Of a DNA stretch of 64,000 nt, positions 1 to 10,664 are shown piece after piece. The stretch is taken from assembly GCF_029227915.1 (NCBI RefSeq), contig NC_079880.1, positions 10,131,501-10,195,500 on the forward strand, given 5' to 3'. The notes beneath the pieces are model-generated. The model did no database searches, had not been told where the DNA came from, and was given only the letters and a program-made list of their open reading frames with translations. This stretch comes from Hydractinia symbiolongicarpus. Taxonomy: Eukaryota; Cnidaria; Hydrozoa; Anthoathecata; Hydractiniidae. The number at the start of each line of letters is the position of its first letter. The first letter of the stretch is position 1. The translations under genes were made by a program, and so were the position numbers.

Positions 1-45
1 AAAAGGATGGGTGAACCCGTGGATTTTCCACGGGCTAACGACTAG
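1..45 (+). mobile_element. Helitron-type 3' terminus (non-autonomous copy, truncated by window edge)
   Basis: The window opens with a CCCGTGG/CCACGGG hairpin (16-22 and 28-34) followed by CTAACGA and CTAG, then T. A short hairpin followed within about a dozen bases by CTRR and a host T is the standard Helitron 3' end. The same tail recurs at 32.1, 32.2 and 59.8 kb. Only the end of the element is inside the window. Confidence 0.6.
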
Positions 46-206
46 TTGCAACAATATTGACAACTTGGTAATCAAAAATTCACATACAACGCCGATGTTC
101 TTCTTTAAGACAGTTTGTGAAATATAACAGTAACATCAAGACAAAACGAGGTATGTATTTGTTAAAAATGCTGTACTAAATGGCCTTAAGAAAGCAATTA
201 ATATAC

Positions 207-510
207 CAGGGTTCCCATGCCTCTCCATAACTCCCTAAATCTCCTCGCTTTTTTTTTAAAATTCAGTTTTTTTTCTGAAATCTCGAATCTTATTTTAAAT
301 CACCCCAATTTGTTGTTGCTGTGGCCTGCAAATATTACTTTTTTTGTTGCGTTTGTATTTGAAACAAAGTTATTTTTTGTAAGAAAATATTGAGATGCAA
401 TTCTGTGTGTTCCTTCATTCTTACAAGTGCAAGTTTTTTCCCCCAAATCTCCTCAATTTTGTTAATAAAAGCTCCTCAAATTTTGTTTTTAAAAAAGAGT
501 GGGAACCCTG
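207..510. mobile_element. MITE-like element with CAGGGTTCCCA inverted ends
   Basis: The segment begins CAGGGTTCCCA and ends TGGGAACCCTG, a perfect 11-bp terminal inverted repeat, and has no coding capacity. TATAC lies directly outside both ends (202-206 and 511-515). CAGGG ends recall hAT-type MITEs, but hAT elements make 8-bp duplications and only 5 bp match here, so the superfamily is open. Confidence 0.5.
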
Positions 511-2034
511 TATACCTCTAAGATCCTGAATGTGGCCAGGCCTCAACTGACTTCTTATGCAATAATTTGAAATATTTTTGTCCAAAATTAAAAAAAAACT
601 TTAAAGCAAGATGAGCGTTTATACAGAACAAATGATGGATAGTTATATTTAGGTGTCAAATATGATACATCCAAGATGATATGAGATGTTGTTTTTGTCC
701 TCATTTCTTATGAACTTTCCTCGAATACCATAAGCTCGCCTTTCGTGTAAGTCACTAAAGCAAAAAAATCAACAGCCTGTTTTGTAGCCCTTGTGGAGAT
801 GAATTTCGTGCATACGCTTACATAACACTTGAAATTTGAAGTCATCTTTAATCTTGCTGGAAAATCTAACATAGTCGCAATTCTAGCGCCCTTTCTCCGC
901 GCTTCGATTCTTTTTACGTTCAGGTGTGCTTCCGTAACTAATAAATAAACTAGCCATAGTTACCACTAATGCGCCCCAAATTGTTATTAACGATTTAAGA
1001 AATACGAATTTAAAACTGGATCAAAATTTAAAATGGAAAAGGGTGGATGTTTCATGTAACATGTAACGGGTATGATAACATAAATCAGAACGGAATCGAA
1101 TAGAGACTTGTGGATAAGCTTATTGCCCGGGGGGGAAATTATAAATAAGAAGCCCTGCGGCTTAAAGATTTCTGTCATTAGCCTGGAAGATTCTGAAATT
1201 TGAAGTATAGACTTTGAAAACGGAGAACAATGGAGTAAACAAATCATAAGTATTCTAATTCTCAATTATTATTGTCACTAACCTAAAATAAAACGTAATA
1301 AATAAAAATTAAGAAATAATTTTTTTTACATATATATAGTATATATTCTAAAAGTTTAACTGGATATTTTTATAACTGATATAAAAAATTATTGAAATTC
1401 TAGGATATAGATTGTTAATGTATGAACTTGACGATTCGAATATAACAACTTCTGAACAAGTTCAGCTGAAAAAGAAAGTACATTTAAAAATGTGTAATTA
1501 TTGTCTCCCTTTTTGATTTGAAGTGAAAATTTATTAAAAAGATCTCAATACAATGCCATGTGATGCACAAGGTATATCAATATATGTATATAAATTTAGT
1601 CAAGCTGACTTTCGATATCATTGTTAAACAAGTAACCTATTAAGCATGCAATACATGATTTTTAAACCTGTGGACAATACAGGATATATTTTGTCGAAAT
1701 CGATTTATTGAATTGAACAAATTTGATCGTTTATTATCCTTTTTTGATTTTGAGGAAATTTATTGGTCATTGTTTTGTTTGACAAATTCAAAAAGTTGAA
1801 CATATCTAACTTTTGAAATTTCAAATTGAATTCAACAAGTTGAAACAAAAAAGGGTAAACGCACAATTAATAAGTTTATCAAATTTAATAAATTGATGGT
1901 CTTTTCGTGACATTTTTAAAATCAAGTCTTTTCCAAGAAATCTTAAAAAAATATATTGTGATACTTTAGGTAAGGTCAAGAAAGTTTTTCAAGCAAATTA
2001 GGGTCTATTTTTTTCAACAAAATATCTGGCTATT
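511..2034. other. AT-rich intergenic DNA, no gene supported
   Basis: Very AT-rich with poly-A/T runs and short TA-rich tracts near 1327-1350. One 92-codon reading frame on the - strand (987-1265) has no recognisable motif and no splice context, so I do not call it a gene. Confidence 0.5.
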
Positions 2035-2458
2035 AGGAGAACTGATAATTAGCCAGTAACAGAATGGTCAGCCGATGCAGAATAATTATTTATAGGGTGC
2101 GTACAGTATGATTAGCTGCTCATATAGCTAATTATACGATGTAATTTTTTTTGACTTAAATTTCCACACATTTCTTCGTTATTGATCTCCCCATAGCCAT
2201 CTATATTTATATAGATCCACATAAAGTTGTATTTCAATTAAAACCAAAAATAGGAACAAGAAACGCTTGTGACAAGAAGATAATAATGTTACTGTAGCAG
2301 TATGTCATGTTATTTAAGAAGATGTTATTTTGATTTCAAAAAGTTTCATGAAAAGTAAAGAACACAAAGAAGCCTGCAACAACAATTATACCGTGGGTAG
2401 CGTATAGTTATACTGCAACGGCTAACTATCATGTTATTGACTAATTATCAGTTCACCT
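2035..2458. mobile_element. MITE-like element with about 46-bp terminal inverted repeats
   Basis: Left arm 2035-2080 and right arm 2413-2458 are inverted copies sharing AGG.GAACTGATAATTAG and ending in AGCCG.TGCAG, with a few scattered differences. The interior has no reading frame of note. I could not identify a clear target-site duplication. Confidence 0.55.
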
Positions 2459-3972
2459 TGACTGTTCGGTGCAAGCAACAATAAATTTTTGTCAGGCTTC
2501 GACAACTTTTCTGCAGAAGATATAAAAAATCCTGTGATGAATATCTTTTTACCTGATAGCAATAGTTATTTTAGCCCAATTTTTCTCAAAAGAACAAGAG
2601 TCAGGTATCCAGCCCCTCATGATAAAAAAAGATTGCCCATAAGCTGCAAACACCCGCATATAAAAGGGTGAGTTTGAATGAAATTATTGGTTTCCTCTGA
2701 AACTGCACGCACTTTCCCGAACTCTCCCTAACTCACCAGGAGCATTCACGAAATGCATTTCCTTTTAACATACAATGCGGATAAAAGTTGGAAAAAGGCG
2801 CTTTTTTCAGGCATCTGGGTTATCCGAGTTTTTTTCGAGCCAAGGCTTGATTTTTTTCGAAACTCCGGACTTGCCCTAAAATTTTACGGTGTATGCGGCT
2901 TATCAGCACACTTGTTGATAAAATTATGCAAAGCAGGACAAAGGTTTTTTAAAGTTAATTAAAGCACTATTTTGTGTAGCTAGCCAGCTGGCTAGCTTGA
3001 TATATAGCTAGTAAAAGTAATTTAGAGGAATTTAAAAATAATATTTAGCTCCCTAGCTACATCAGTAAAGCTACCACGACAAGCCAGATCAGGAAGGCAA
3101 GACCAACAAAATGTAAGCAGTTTTAGTCATGGCCGTATATACACGAAATCTTTAGAGATAGTTGACATCATAATGTACCTTAACATCAGATAACAACTTT
3201 AACATGTGACATCTTTCTTCACAAGAAGGCGAGTATTGACATATACAGCATTAATAAAAAGTTCAAAAAATGTATCAACGACACAAAAAAACTTCCCAGT
3301 TATAAATTTAGATGCATCCCTAAATTGCGGCCTTGGGATCAACGCCAGGAACCCTCCTAAGTTTAATTTCATATTAAAACATAAAGTAATCTTTCCACTT
3401 ACTCACCGTTAACAGGTTTAGCAACAACATGGTTCAGGTGGCTGCAGCGACAATTAAGGACATTAAACGAGGCAAACGAAGGCTCATATTACAAAGCTCC
3501 ATATTGGCATAACAAAAGAATCTCAATAACATTTTTTTATCGCATTCAAATCTTCAAAGACAACAAGGACACCGAGACAAAAAAGATTTGCTCGATGAGT
3601 GTTTTTTTTTGTCTTAATGGTACCAAACACATAGGTTGTGTTAGAAGATGTTGGAAGCTCGAGCAGAAGTCCCCTGCGAAGTAGAGAGTGGAAAAAAAGA
3701 TTCTGCCATACACAACACAAACACTATATACCCGCGGTCCACTAAATGTGCGCCACTTCGGCGGGGCGCAATTAGCAATATCCTTGACGACCCTTGTAAG
3801 ACCACCGACCAGTACTCCGGTTTTTTCTTCGTCAATATAAAAAAAACAAAACCTGTGAATAAGTCTGAGCGAAAGGCGATATTTTAACAAAGGCTGTTGC
3901 CACAAATGATATTCTAAAAGCCATTTTTACATGGCATCCTTAATATTAAGAATAATTATTTATTTTTTCCAG
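2459..3972. other. Intergenic or intronic stretch upstream of the Ly6-like exons
   Basis: No gene can be supported. The stretch between 3430 and 3910 is less AT-rich and open in several frames (for example 3648-3887 +, 3546-3905 -) without any recognised motif. The signal-peptide exon of the downstream Ly6-like gene should lie here or further left, but I could not locate it with confidence. Confidence 0.4.
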
Positions 3973-4579
3973 GAGATGCGTTAAAGTGCTATCAAAATCA
4001 AAATGAAAATTCGACCAAAACACTCTTTGATTGTGCGGGTTCCCTCGACAGATGTGTGGGCGGGAAAATGAGTATTACTACGAACGTCATTGGGCAGGAA
4101 ATAACCAGCATCCAAAGTATTTTTGCTTGTGCTATGAACGGTATGTGCGATTCGTACTGTAACATGACAAAGACATTGATGGAATCATCTGCAAATACTG
4201 GAATGAAGGTTAGCAGCTGTAAGGTAATGATCGAAATTTTGTTTAAAAGTTTTGTTGAAGAAAAAATGATACTTGTTTTTCAATTTCTCACAGCTATTAT
4301 CACAACAAGCCAACCCTATTTACATTCTCTCCCAACTATTCGTTTTCTGGATAGGTCAAAATAAAACAAGGTCAGAATTGAGGTTGACCAGATTTAAAAA
4401 ACGATGCATCTGCGGTGACAGAAATATTTTCTATTCTACCATAGACGTACTGCTGCACTGGAGATGGATGCAATAAAGATGCAGAAGAAAAGACGAATGG
4501 TGGATACTTTAGCGTTGCCAATGCTAAATTTGTCGTCATTGCTATGATGTTTTCACGTATTGTGTTTGCGTACTTGTAG
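3973..4579 (+). CDS. Ly6/uPAR (three-finger) domain protein with GPI-anchor-like tail; last two exons
   Basis: Two exons, 3973-4223 and 4445-4579, with AG/GT borders (polypyrimidine TTTTTTCCAG before the first; donor GTAATG; acceptor CCATAG). Joined in phase they encode a small cysteine-rich domain that opens LKCY and closes CKTYCCTGDGCN; the closing CC..D.CN is the hallmark of the Ly6/uPAR/three-finger fold. About ten cysteines are present; the second cysteine of the usual LxCYxC start is missing (CYQN). After GCN comes a short polar stretch and a hydrophobic tail ending AMMFSRIVFAYL before TAG, as in GPI-anchored family members, so the product is probably a surface protein. The exon carrying the signal peptide was not found. 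Fold call is fairly sure; the ligand is unknown. Confidence 0.6.
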
Positions 4580-5074
4580 AGAGACTTTTGTAACTTAGCT
4601 TAATCTGTGTTTTAATTGTTGTTGTTGAAGTTATATTTTGTGTATGTACCTGTTATTAATGTGTTTATAAAGTATATACGACATATATATACAGAGTGTT
4701 AAAAAGAGAGAAGCGTTTACAAAAAAAATTATTTTTTTGATATCTGAGATTTTTTTATATATATCTTCAATTCTCGGTGAAAAGACTTACATGAAGTCTT
4801 CTTCGAGTTGCCCGAACTTTCTCTACACTTAAACGAAACTATAGAAAACGAAACGCGATTTATGTAGTTGATTTAGATTATCAGCGTTTTATTTAGTATA
4901 TTAATGTTATCCACGATTACCTTTTTATCTTGTTTTAAACTAGATTCTTGTAAAAGTAGTTTAAGGTAGAAAATATCTATGTAATATTTACAAGTTCATC
5001 TCTTTGTTCCTTAAAGTCAATTAAATTCTCTTCACTATATATTAGCATCTTTAACGTCCGAATCAGTTTATGCA
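4580..5074 (+). other. Probable 3' UTR and spacer before the Polinton
   Basis: AT-rich sequence following the Ly6-like stop codon and reaching the Polinton left end. No reading frame or RNA gene is visible. A TATATATA tract lies near 4680-4692. Confidence 0.4.
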
Positions 5075-5190
5075 CAATAGCGACTAACGAGAATAATGCT
5101 GACATCAACAAAAAATAGAGATTGAGTAGGGGAATTCCATAGGGTTGTGATTGCTAGTTGAAATCTGTATATAATAAAGATGAGTTGGTT
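5075..5190 (+). repeat. Polinton left terminal inverted repeat
   Basis: 116 bp beginning CAATAGCGACTAACG and running through the start codon of the DNA polymerase gene (ATG at 5180). The reverse complement of 21327-21442 matches it with only a couple of substitutions (for example at the AATAATG/AACAATG and TTCCAT/TTCGAT positions). It contains TATATAATAAAG just before the ATG, which could serve as a promoter or leader. Confidence 0.92.
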
Positions 5191-8100
5191 GAGGAAGGCT
5201 ATAGGTAAACTATATGAAACCGTGTCGGCACCAGTAGCGGCCACTCGCGACGCTCTCGCTGATCAAATATGGAGCGTGAGGGAAACCGTTACTTACTACT
5301 ATAACAAGGTGAAGGAGCAAATCTCAGGAGCGACAACGCTCCACGATAAGGTCCAACGGATCACCATCGAAGATGAATACCAGGGAATCGCCGACCTCAA
5401 ACACATGTTCGGGAACGAATCGAAACAGACCACGAACCCGGAAGGGATCGAGGACATCCAGAATATATTTGACGAGAATGACGCGCAATTTTTGGAAGAT
5501 GGAAATTGCACCAAGACGTGGCGATTCAATAAGAACCTTAACCAACCATTGACGGAGGCTATCATGCGAAAAATCACCATCGAGACCCCCGGGGCTTACG
5601 AAGGCAAAATAGTCTTCAAGCATGTACAGGTCAAGATCATCTCCACGAGGAAACCCTTACTTGGATGTGGACCTTTGCCGGACTGGCTGCGCGGTAAAAG
5701 GTGCATCTACGCCATGAACGGTGAAGATGCCAGAACGGACAACCTGTGCTTTTGGAGATGCTTGTCTGTAAGGGAGAAGGCCGACGTAAAAAGGGGAACA
5801 GAGTTCCTAACAAAACCCTCAAATTAGCACGCGAGTACTACGAGAACCCCAAGCTAAAGCGGGAAGAGGTACGTGCTACGAAGCTGGTGGACTTGGAGGG
5901 TATCGCTAAACACTTCAAGATCAACATCAGGTTCTTTGAACCCAAGACGAACTTAGACAAGGCACCGTGGCGGCTCGTCTATGGTCAAAACCAGTACAAG
6001 AAAGGGCTGGACACAATCGATCTCGGCATGCTGGATGGTCATTGCTTCTACATCAAGAAGATGGATGTTTTGACTCAGCGCTGGGAATGCGAGGCTTGCA
6101 CCCAAATCATATCTGAAAACCTCGCGCAGCACAAGCAGAACGAGTGTGAAGGTGTCAAGACGACAATCATTCGCAAAGGCAAAAAGGTCGAGCGCATACC
6201 GAGCAAATCGGAAAAGGTTTTTTAACCTGATAAGGGCTTCAGTTACGCGGCGTGTCAATGGATAGAAGCAATGTCGGAGCAAACTGGCAGGCACATACAT
6301 CACGCGCTCTGCGGTCATGGAGGAGAGCGTGTGATACGTGAGGGTAGTAAGGAAGCATACAAGATCAACGGTTATGAACCTCAGACCAAGACAGTATACG
6401 AGTACCACGGCTGTAAGTGATATGGATGCCCATATCAACCGAATAGGACTAACGTAGATATGAATAATTTTAAGCTCACAGAATTCAAGGAGGACTACAT
6501 TCGAAAACGCGGCTACAACCTCGTGACAGCCTGGGAGTGTGAGAACCCTCCAAAAGTCAAGAGGCTCTTCGAGAAGGAATTTCGGCCCTACCCCACTTCA
6601 TCGTGTTTGATTTTGAAGCTCTTCTGGCACCTTTACATCAGCGGCAAACGGATGATCTAACATACATCTTGGAGCATATCCCTGTAAGTGTCGCTATCCA
6701 CGATAGTCTTAACATCCAACGTTTATCATGCACGAATACCCCAAAGCCTTGGTGCGGAAATTCGTTGAACAACTCGAACAGAGGCAAGCTCTCATCTTCA
6801 AAGAAGTGGAAAGACTCTATCCCAAGCCGGATGATTTTGACATGCTCTCTAACCAATCCCAACTAGTTTGGAACGAGTGGGTGAACCAAGTGGCTGTGAT
6901 AGGCTTCAACAGCGGCAAGTACGACATCAACATGATCAAGCGGTATTTTATCGAGAAAATTGCCAAATACGATAATGAGAGGATCACTGTGGCAAAGAAA
7001 GATAACGACTACATGTTTCTCACCACTTCAAAGTTCAAATTTCTCGACATCAAAAACTTTCTCGCACCCGGCATGAGTTACGATGGCTGGTGCAAGTCTC
7101 TGGGATGTAGACTCGAAAAGCTCATCTTCCCGTATGAATGGCTTGACGGCTATGACAAGTTGAACCATGTTGGCCCCGTCGAACACGAAACCTTTTACAG
7201 TAGTCTTAATGGTAAAAACACACTCTCCCCCAAACAGTACCAAGCCTTCACGGAGGAGTTCTACAAGCGAGGCTTTGTCACTATGCTGGACTGGCTGGCT
7301 GAGTACAACTTGGCAGACGTGCTACCCTTCGTCGATGCGGTAGACAGGACTCGCAACACATACTACGGGGATGAGATTAACATTCTCAAGGATGCTGTGA
7401 GCATTCCGGGTGTGTCGATGAGATACGTCTTGAAAAAGTCTCTGTGCTTGAACCCCGAGTTAGAGCTCTATGCGCCAGGAGAACCCTGCAGGCATAAATG
7501 TCAAGACAACTGTTTCAAAGTCAGGTGCCTGCGGCATCGATGCAAGCCTTGCACCGATGCAAGCCTTGGGTGCAAGCCTTGGGTGTGATGAAAGCTGAAA
7601 AGATCTTGCTGTACACACGCGTGCTAAAATGGTACTTTGAGCACGGGTTGAAAGTCACGGCATGTTACCAGTTCCTCAAGTACACTCGAGGGAAGCCCTT
7701 TGCGTGGTTTCCGGAAGAGATCGCCGATGCACAACGCCAAGCTGATAAAGACCGTGATAAGCGCATCGCTGGTGATACGGTCAAGTCGAAAGGGAATAGT
7801 TTCTATGGGAAAATGATCGAAAACTTGGCAAAGCACACCAACACTAGCTTTACCATGGACGAGAAGGTGGTAGATGCGGCAATGAGGAGCCCATACCTTG
7901 AGAAGAGTTCGGGGACGCGTATGAAGTAAGAAGAGGTAAACAAGGGGTTAGCATCGATAGAGCTTATCAGTGTGCCATAGCCGTCTACCAGCTTGCAAAG
8001 TTGCGCATGTTAGAGTTTTACTACGATTTTCTGGATAAGTAGGTAGATCGCCGAGATTTTGAATATGTGTACATGGATACCGATAGCGCCTATTTTACCG

Positions 8101-8505
8101 TCTCCGGAGAAAAGCTGCGAGATGTCGTTTGCAAGGAAATGCTCGAGCAGTACGATAAAGACGTAGAAAATTGGCTTGTTACTGACAAGCACTCGAGTCG
8201 AACGGGAGGGTTGTTCAAACCTGAATTCATCGGTCTAGGATGATAGTTTAACAGTCAAGTGTTATTTTGTGGAAGGGAAAGAAGGTACAAAGTTTTCGTG
8301 TAAAGGCATGTCAAAAAGACAGAATGAAGTAACTTGGTCAAGGTATATGGGAGCACTGAAAGGCGAGCTAGATACTGCTAAAAATGTAGGCTTCCGGGTT
8401 GAGCAGAACAGGCTGGGGCTCTCAGCTTTTTACGATAAGCGGAAGGTACTCGAGGTAGCGTTGAGTATTAGATGTGTCCACGCGTTGTATCTACTTTCAT
8501 GGTAG
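5180..8505 (+). pseudogene. Polinton protein-primed family B DNA polymerase (pPolB), decayed
   Basis: This gene replicated the element by protein-primed synthesis. Reading starts MSWLRKAIGK inside the left TIR. The N-terminal region has the Polinton-type segments with DNLCFWRC (about 5739-5762) and WECEACTQI with downstream His/Cys. The exonuclease domain shows FDFEA (near 6605), GFNSGKYD (near 6902) and YNLADV (near 7305). The palm shows motif B KSKGNSFYGK (7783-7812) and motif C MDTDS (near 8073-8087). Breaks: frame change where two frames overlap at 5746-5827, stop near 6223, TGA at 6418-6420 replacing what is normally a Trp codon in the YEYHGC.. segment, further frame changes near 6600-6730, stops at 7586, 7927 and 8040. 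The segment that should hold catalytic motif A (DxxSLYP-type) is absent, apparently deleted around 7560-7590 beside a small GCAAGCCTTG.. repeat. The product is surely inactive. Confidence 0.9.
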
Positions 8506-8512
8506 ATACAAC
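8484..8512. terminator. Hairpin after the polymerase gene
   Basis: GTTGTATCTAC (8484-8494) and GTAGATACAAC (8502-8512) form a perfect 11-bp stem with a 7-base loop. It sits between the end of the polymerase region and the next start codon at 8521. Similar hairpins occupy other gene junctions of this Polinton; a role in 3' end formation is inferred from position only. Confidence 0.45.
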
Positions 8513-8520
8513 ACAAAAAA

Positions 8521-9010
8521 ATGGAGGGGGCTAAATGCTGTTCAAAGTGTAATCAACCTTTATCTTTAAATAATTTCAAAATAAACAGAAAAGGACAACA
8601 GACAAAACAATGCATCAGATGCCTGGATATTAGGAAGGCGTCATATGAACGGAACAAATGCCCACATGAAAAACGGAGATATTGCAAAGACTGATTTCCC
8701 TGGGTATTAGCATAAACTTATTCTGGATAGGATTCGCAATGCTCTAAGGTCTGATACAGAGATTAGATCCACAGAGTACCTAGGGTGCGGTATCTGCACA
8801 TTTATTGGTCACATCCAAGATCAATTCAGAGACGGGATGAGCTGGAACAACAGGGAGTAGTGGCAGTTTGATCACAAGGTACCACTCAAGTATAGAGGCA
8901 ACGGAAAATACCCCAGCGAAGAAGTGCAACTCGCGAGGTTCCACTACACCAACATGCAGCCTATGTGGGTTGCAGAAAATCAAAAAAAGGGCCATCAATA
9001 TATAGCCTAG
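8521..9010 (+). pseudogene. HNH-type nuclease with N-terminal zinc motif, decayed
   Basis: The ATG at 8521 opens a frame with two CxxC pairs (KCCSKCN ... KQCIRCLD) followed by a further Cys-rich CPHEKRRYC segment, the zinc-binding front common in viral and phage HNH proteins. Downstream, in a shifted frame, come GCGICTFIGHI, QFRDGMSWNNR, WQFDHKVPLKY and FHYTNMQPMWVAEN ending at TAG 9008. The FDHKVPL..N.QP..  pattern is the HNH catalytic core. There are several stops, including TGA near 8691 and a TAG just before WQFDH. It lies immediately 3' of the polymerase gene. Role in the element (integration, processing or competition) is unknown. Confidence 0.7.
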
Positions 9011-9052
9011 TTAGAATGCAGTTTTGTGTGCTTGATCCGGTACACAAGACAA

Positions 9053-9241
9053 ATGGACGTTGTGTTACTAATCGCCGTGCTACTGCCATATGTCTTGATT
9101 CTAGCTTGCTTCTTTCGATACCGACGTATAATAAATATGGTTCAAGATATTGCAGAGATAATCGATGTAGTCGATACCCCAGCAGAAGCCTTCGAGCAAC
9201 GTGAAAAACCCCAAACGTCAAGCTTTGAAAGATGCACGTAA
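9053..9241 (+). CDS. Small Polinton membrane protein
   Basis: A 62-residue frame begins MDVVLLIAVLLPYVLILACF, a strongly hydrophobic N-terminal segment, then a basic FRYRR boundary and a hydrophilic tail. Such short single-pass proteins are common between polymerase and ATPase in Polintons. The tail overlaps, in another frame, the beginning of the next reading frame (from 9201), so the two may once have been one protein separated by a frameshift. Function unknown. Confidence 0.45.
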   Translation: MDVVLLIAVLLPYVLILACFFRYRRIINMVQDIAEIIDVVDTPAEAFEQREKPQTSSFERCT

Positions 9242-9647
9242 AGGTAAGGCACACCTACCAAAGAAGTGCACGGAAGCCTATATTGACAAGGCATCAGACG
9301 AGGTTATCGACAAGGTGTACTCTGAGTTCGTCCAGCGTGAGATCCAAGAAAAGGGTACAAAGACTGCCAAGGCACTGTCAACTCATGCCACAAGCATGTA
9401 CACTAAAGCTGTCAGCAACATGGTGTCTATCGATAGTCCCGAAGGCTTGAGGCAAGATATTGAAGCTGATCCCATTATCAAGGATAGTATGGTTGACTTG
9501 GGGATACTGGTATATTCCGCTTTCGGAAAGTTCCTATCACCCCTGTTTATTGCTGCGCATACGATTAATCACACCCAGCTCTCAACATCCAACGTGGTTG
9601 AAAAGAAGGTTGATGAAGAGCAACAAAAAGATGAGCAGCGCGTGTAG
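9201..9647 (+). CDS. Polinton accessory protein of unknown function
   Basis: An open frame of about 148 codons without an early ATG. It starts with a basic KNPKRQALKDARKGK stretch, continues as a mostly helical region, contains VSIDSPEGLRQDIEADP and an apolar segment (LGILVYSAFGKFLSPLFIAA) that could be membrane-embedded, and ends in a charged VEKKVDEEQQKDEQRV tail before TAG. The lack of an ATG suggests it is a frameshifted continuation of the preceding small membrane protein. Its 3' part is duplicated in inverted orientation at 13137-13406. Confidence 0.45.
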   Translation: MKNPKRQALKDARKGKAHLPKKCTEAYIDKASDEVIDKVYSEFVQREIQEKGTKTAKALSTHATSMYTKAVSNMVSIDSPEGLRQDIEADPIIKDSMVDLGILVYSAFGKFLSPLFIAAHTINHTQLSTSNVVEKKVDEEQQKDEQRV

Positions 9648-9689
9648 TATTATTATCAACCAACAACAAACCAAGACCGTCTAAAAAAT

Positions 9690-9801
9690 TGTTGAAGTAC
9701 ACAAAAAGCACCCTGGAATGGTTGCGGCAGGTAATAGACTTGCTGAATGGAACCGCCAACCAGGGAAACTTGGAATAGCTCCACAAAAGAAAAAACCATG
9801 A
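9690..9801 (+). pseudogene. Remnant of a KHPGxVAxG-motif protein
   Basis: A short segment reads KKHPGMVAAGNRLAEWNRQ and ends KKKP before TGA at 9799-9801. The same KHPGxVAxGxxLA motif starts the membrane protein at 9964, so this is a second, truncated member. Its stop overlaps the next ATG (ATGA at 9798-9801). Confidence 0.45.
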
Positions 9802-9935
9802 CGTTTAGGGAGTTCATAAGATACTTCGAGAGAGATTAAAACACTCCTGAGGCCATACTCACGGGGATAAAAGAGAACATGGAGATACTTGAGGAACAGG
9901 GTCTATCCCTCCATCTTGATGTAAAAAAGAAGTGA
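9798..9935 (+). pseudogene. Small acidic ORF with one stop
   Basis: ATG at 9798 overlaps the previous stop. Reads MTFREFIRYFERD, then TAA (9837-9839), then NTPEAILTGIKENMEIL.. to TGA at 9933. Forty-six codons in one frame with a single nonsense codon suggests a small real gene that has died. Not recognised. Confidence 0.35.
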
Positions 9936-9963
9936 TTTTGTAAGTCTCACGATATATAAAGAA

Positions 9964-10353
9964 ATGAGCATCGAACAACCACAAGAGGAGAGAATCATAA
10001 CAAAGCCAGTAAAGCATCCGGGGAGAGTCGCACAGGGTCACAAATTGGCGGCACTGATGAAGAAGAGGAAGGAAGATCTGAAGCAACAAGAGGGTGCTGT
10101 AAAATCTACAATCAAAACCTCTTCTGGGGTGAGTTCTGTACAGTCAGGCAGTGTATATATTGGTGGGGGCATCATATTTGCTTGCATAGCAGTTGCCGGA
10201 GTCTACTACCTTACGTGTAAGCAGCCCGCAGCGTCTCCGCAGCACGCCGAAACACCGGAGCCATCGCCTGACGGATCCGGAGGGGTACGTGCGCCTCAGC
10301 AAGAGCCTACAGCCCAGCCCGATACCGACTTTTTCACATGCGATAATCTATAA
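9964..10353 (+). CDS. Polinton single-pass membrane protein with KHPGRVAxG motif
   Basis: A 129-residue intact frame. The N-terminus is polar and contains VKHPGRVAQGHKLAALMKKR (near residues 16-35), then a basic helix; residues about 65-84 (VYIGGGIIFACIAVAGVYYL) form one transmembrane segment; the C-terminus is rich in Pro, Gln and acidic residues and ends TDFFTCDNL. Position just upstream of the ATPase fits the small membrane or minor virion proteins seen in other Polintons, but no function can be read from the sequence. Translation of the next gene begins 8 bases after its stop. Confidence 0.6.
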   Translation: MSIEQPQEERIITKPVKHPGRVAQGHKLAALMKKRKEDLKQQEGAVKSTIKTSSGVSSVQSGSVYIGGGIIFACIAVAGVYYLTCKQPAASPQHAETPEPSPDGSGGVRAPQQEPTAQPDTDFFTCDNL

Positions 10354-10360
10354 TATAAAC

Positions 10361-10609
10361 ATGAGTTCTAATGTGACACCCCTGCAAAAAGAGATAATTG
10401 ACGTTCTGTATGAGACAGTCGTGGACCTTGGTTTCCCATTTGCATATGCCATGGTTGGCAAGAGGTTCCTTGGGATTAGTAGTCCCGGTACTAAATTGGA
10501 TACCAACGATGTGATGAAGATGATCGCTTATTTTTCAGAGGGACGGGGAAGTCGTGAAATGGCCGTATCAAAGCGATGGATTCCCGCGAGTATAGTCCCG
10601 AAGAAGTAA
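10361..10609 (+). CDS. Small conserved-looking Polinton protein (82 aa)
   Basis: Starts MSSNVTPLQKEIIDVLYETV at the ATG at 10361 and ends PASIVPKK. It has an apolar centre (LGFPFAYAMVGKRFLGI), a KLDTNDVMKMIAYF helix and a C-terminal RWIPASIVP. It is intact, and its ATG closely follows the previous stop, indicating a co-transcribed pair. Not assigned to a named family with confidence. Confidence 0.5.
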   Translation: MSSNVTPLQKEIIDVLYETVVDLGFPFAYAMVGKRFLGISSPGTKLDTNDVMKMIAYFSEGRGSREMAVSKRWIPASIVPKK

Positions 10610-10626
10610 GTAAGCACCTAAAAGGT

Positions 10627-10650
10627 TATGTGTACCCCAGGGTACACATA
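10627..10650. terminator. Hairpin before the ATPase gene
   Basis: TATGTGTACC (10627-10636) and GGTACACATA (10641-10650) make a perfect 10-bp stem with loop CCAG. It lies between the stop of the 82-aa protein and the ATPase ATG at 10665. Confidence 0.45.
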
Positions 10651-10664
10651 AGCTCAGAATAAAT

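Noticed and set aside
987-1265. 92-codon frame on the - strand
   Set aside because: No motif, no splice context, AT-rich composition; chance frame.
3546-3905. Overlapping frames on both strands
   Set aside because: Open in several frames at once, as expected for a GC-richer patch; nothing recognisable.
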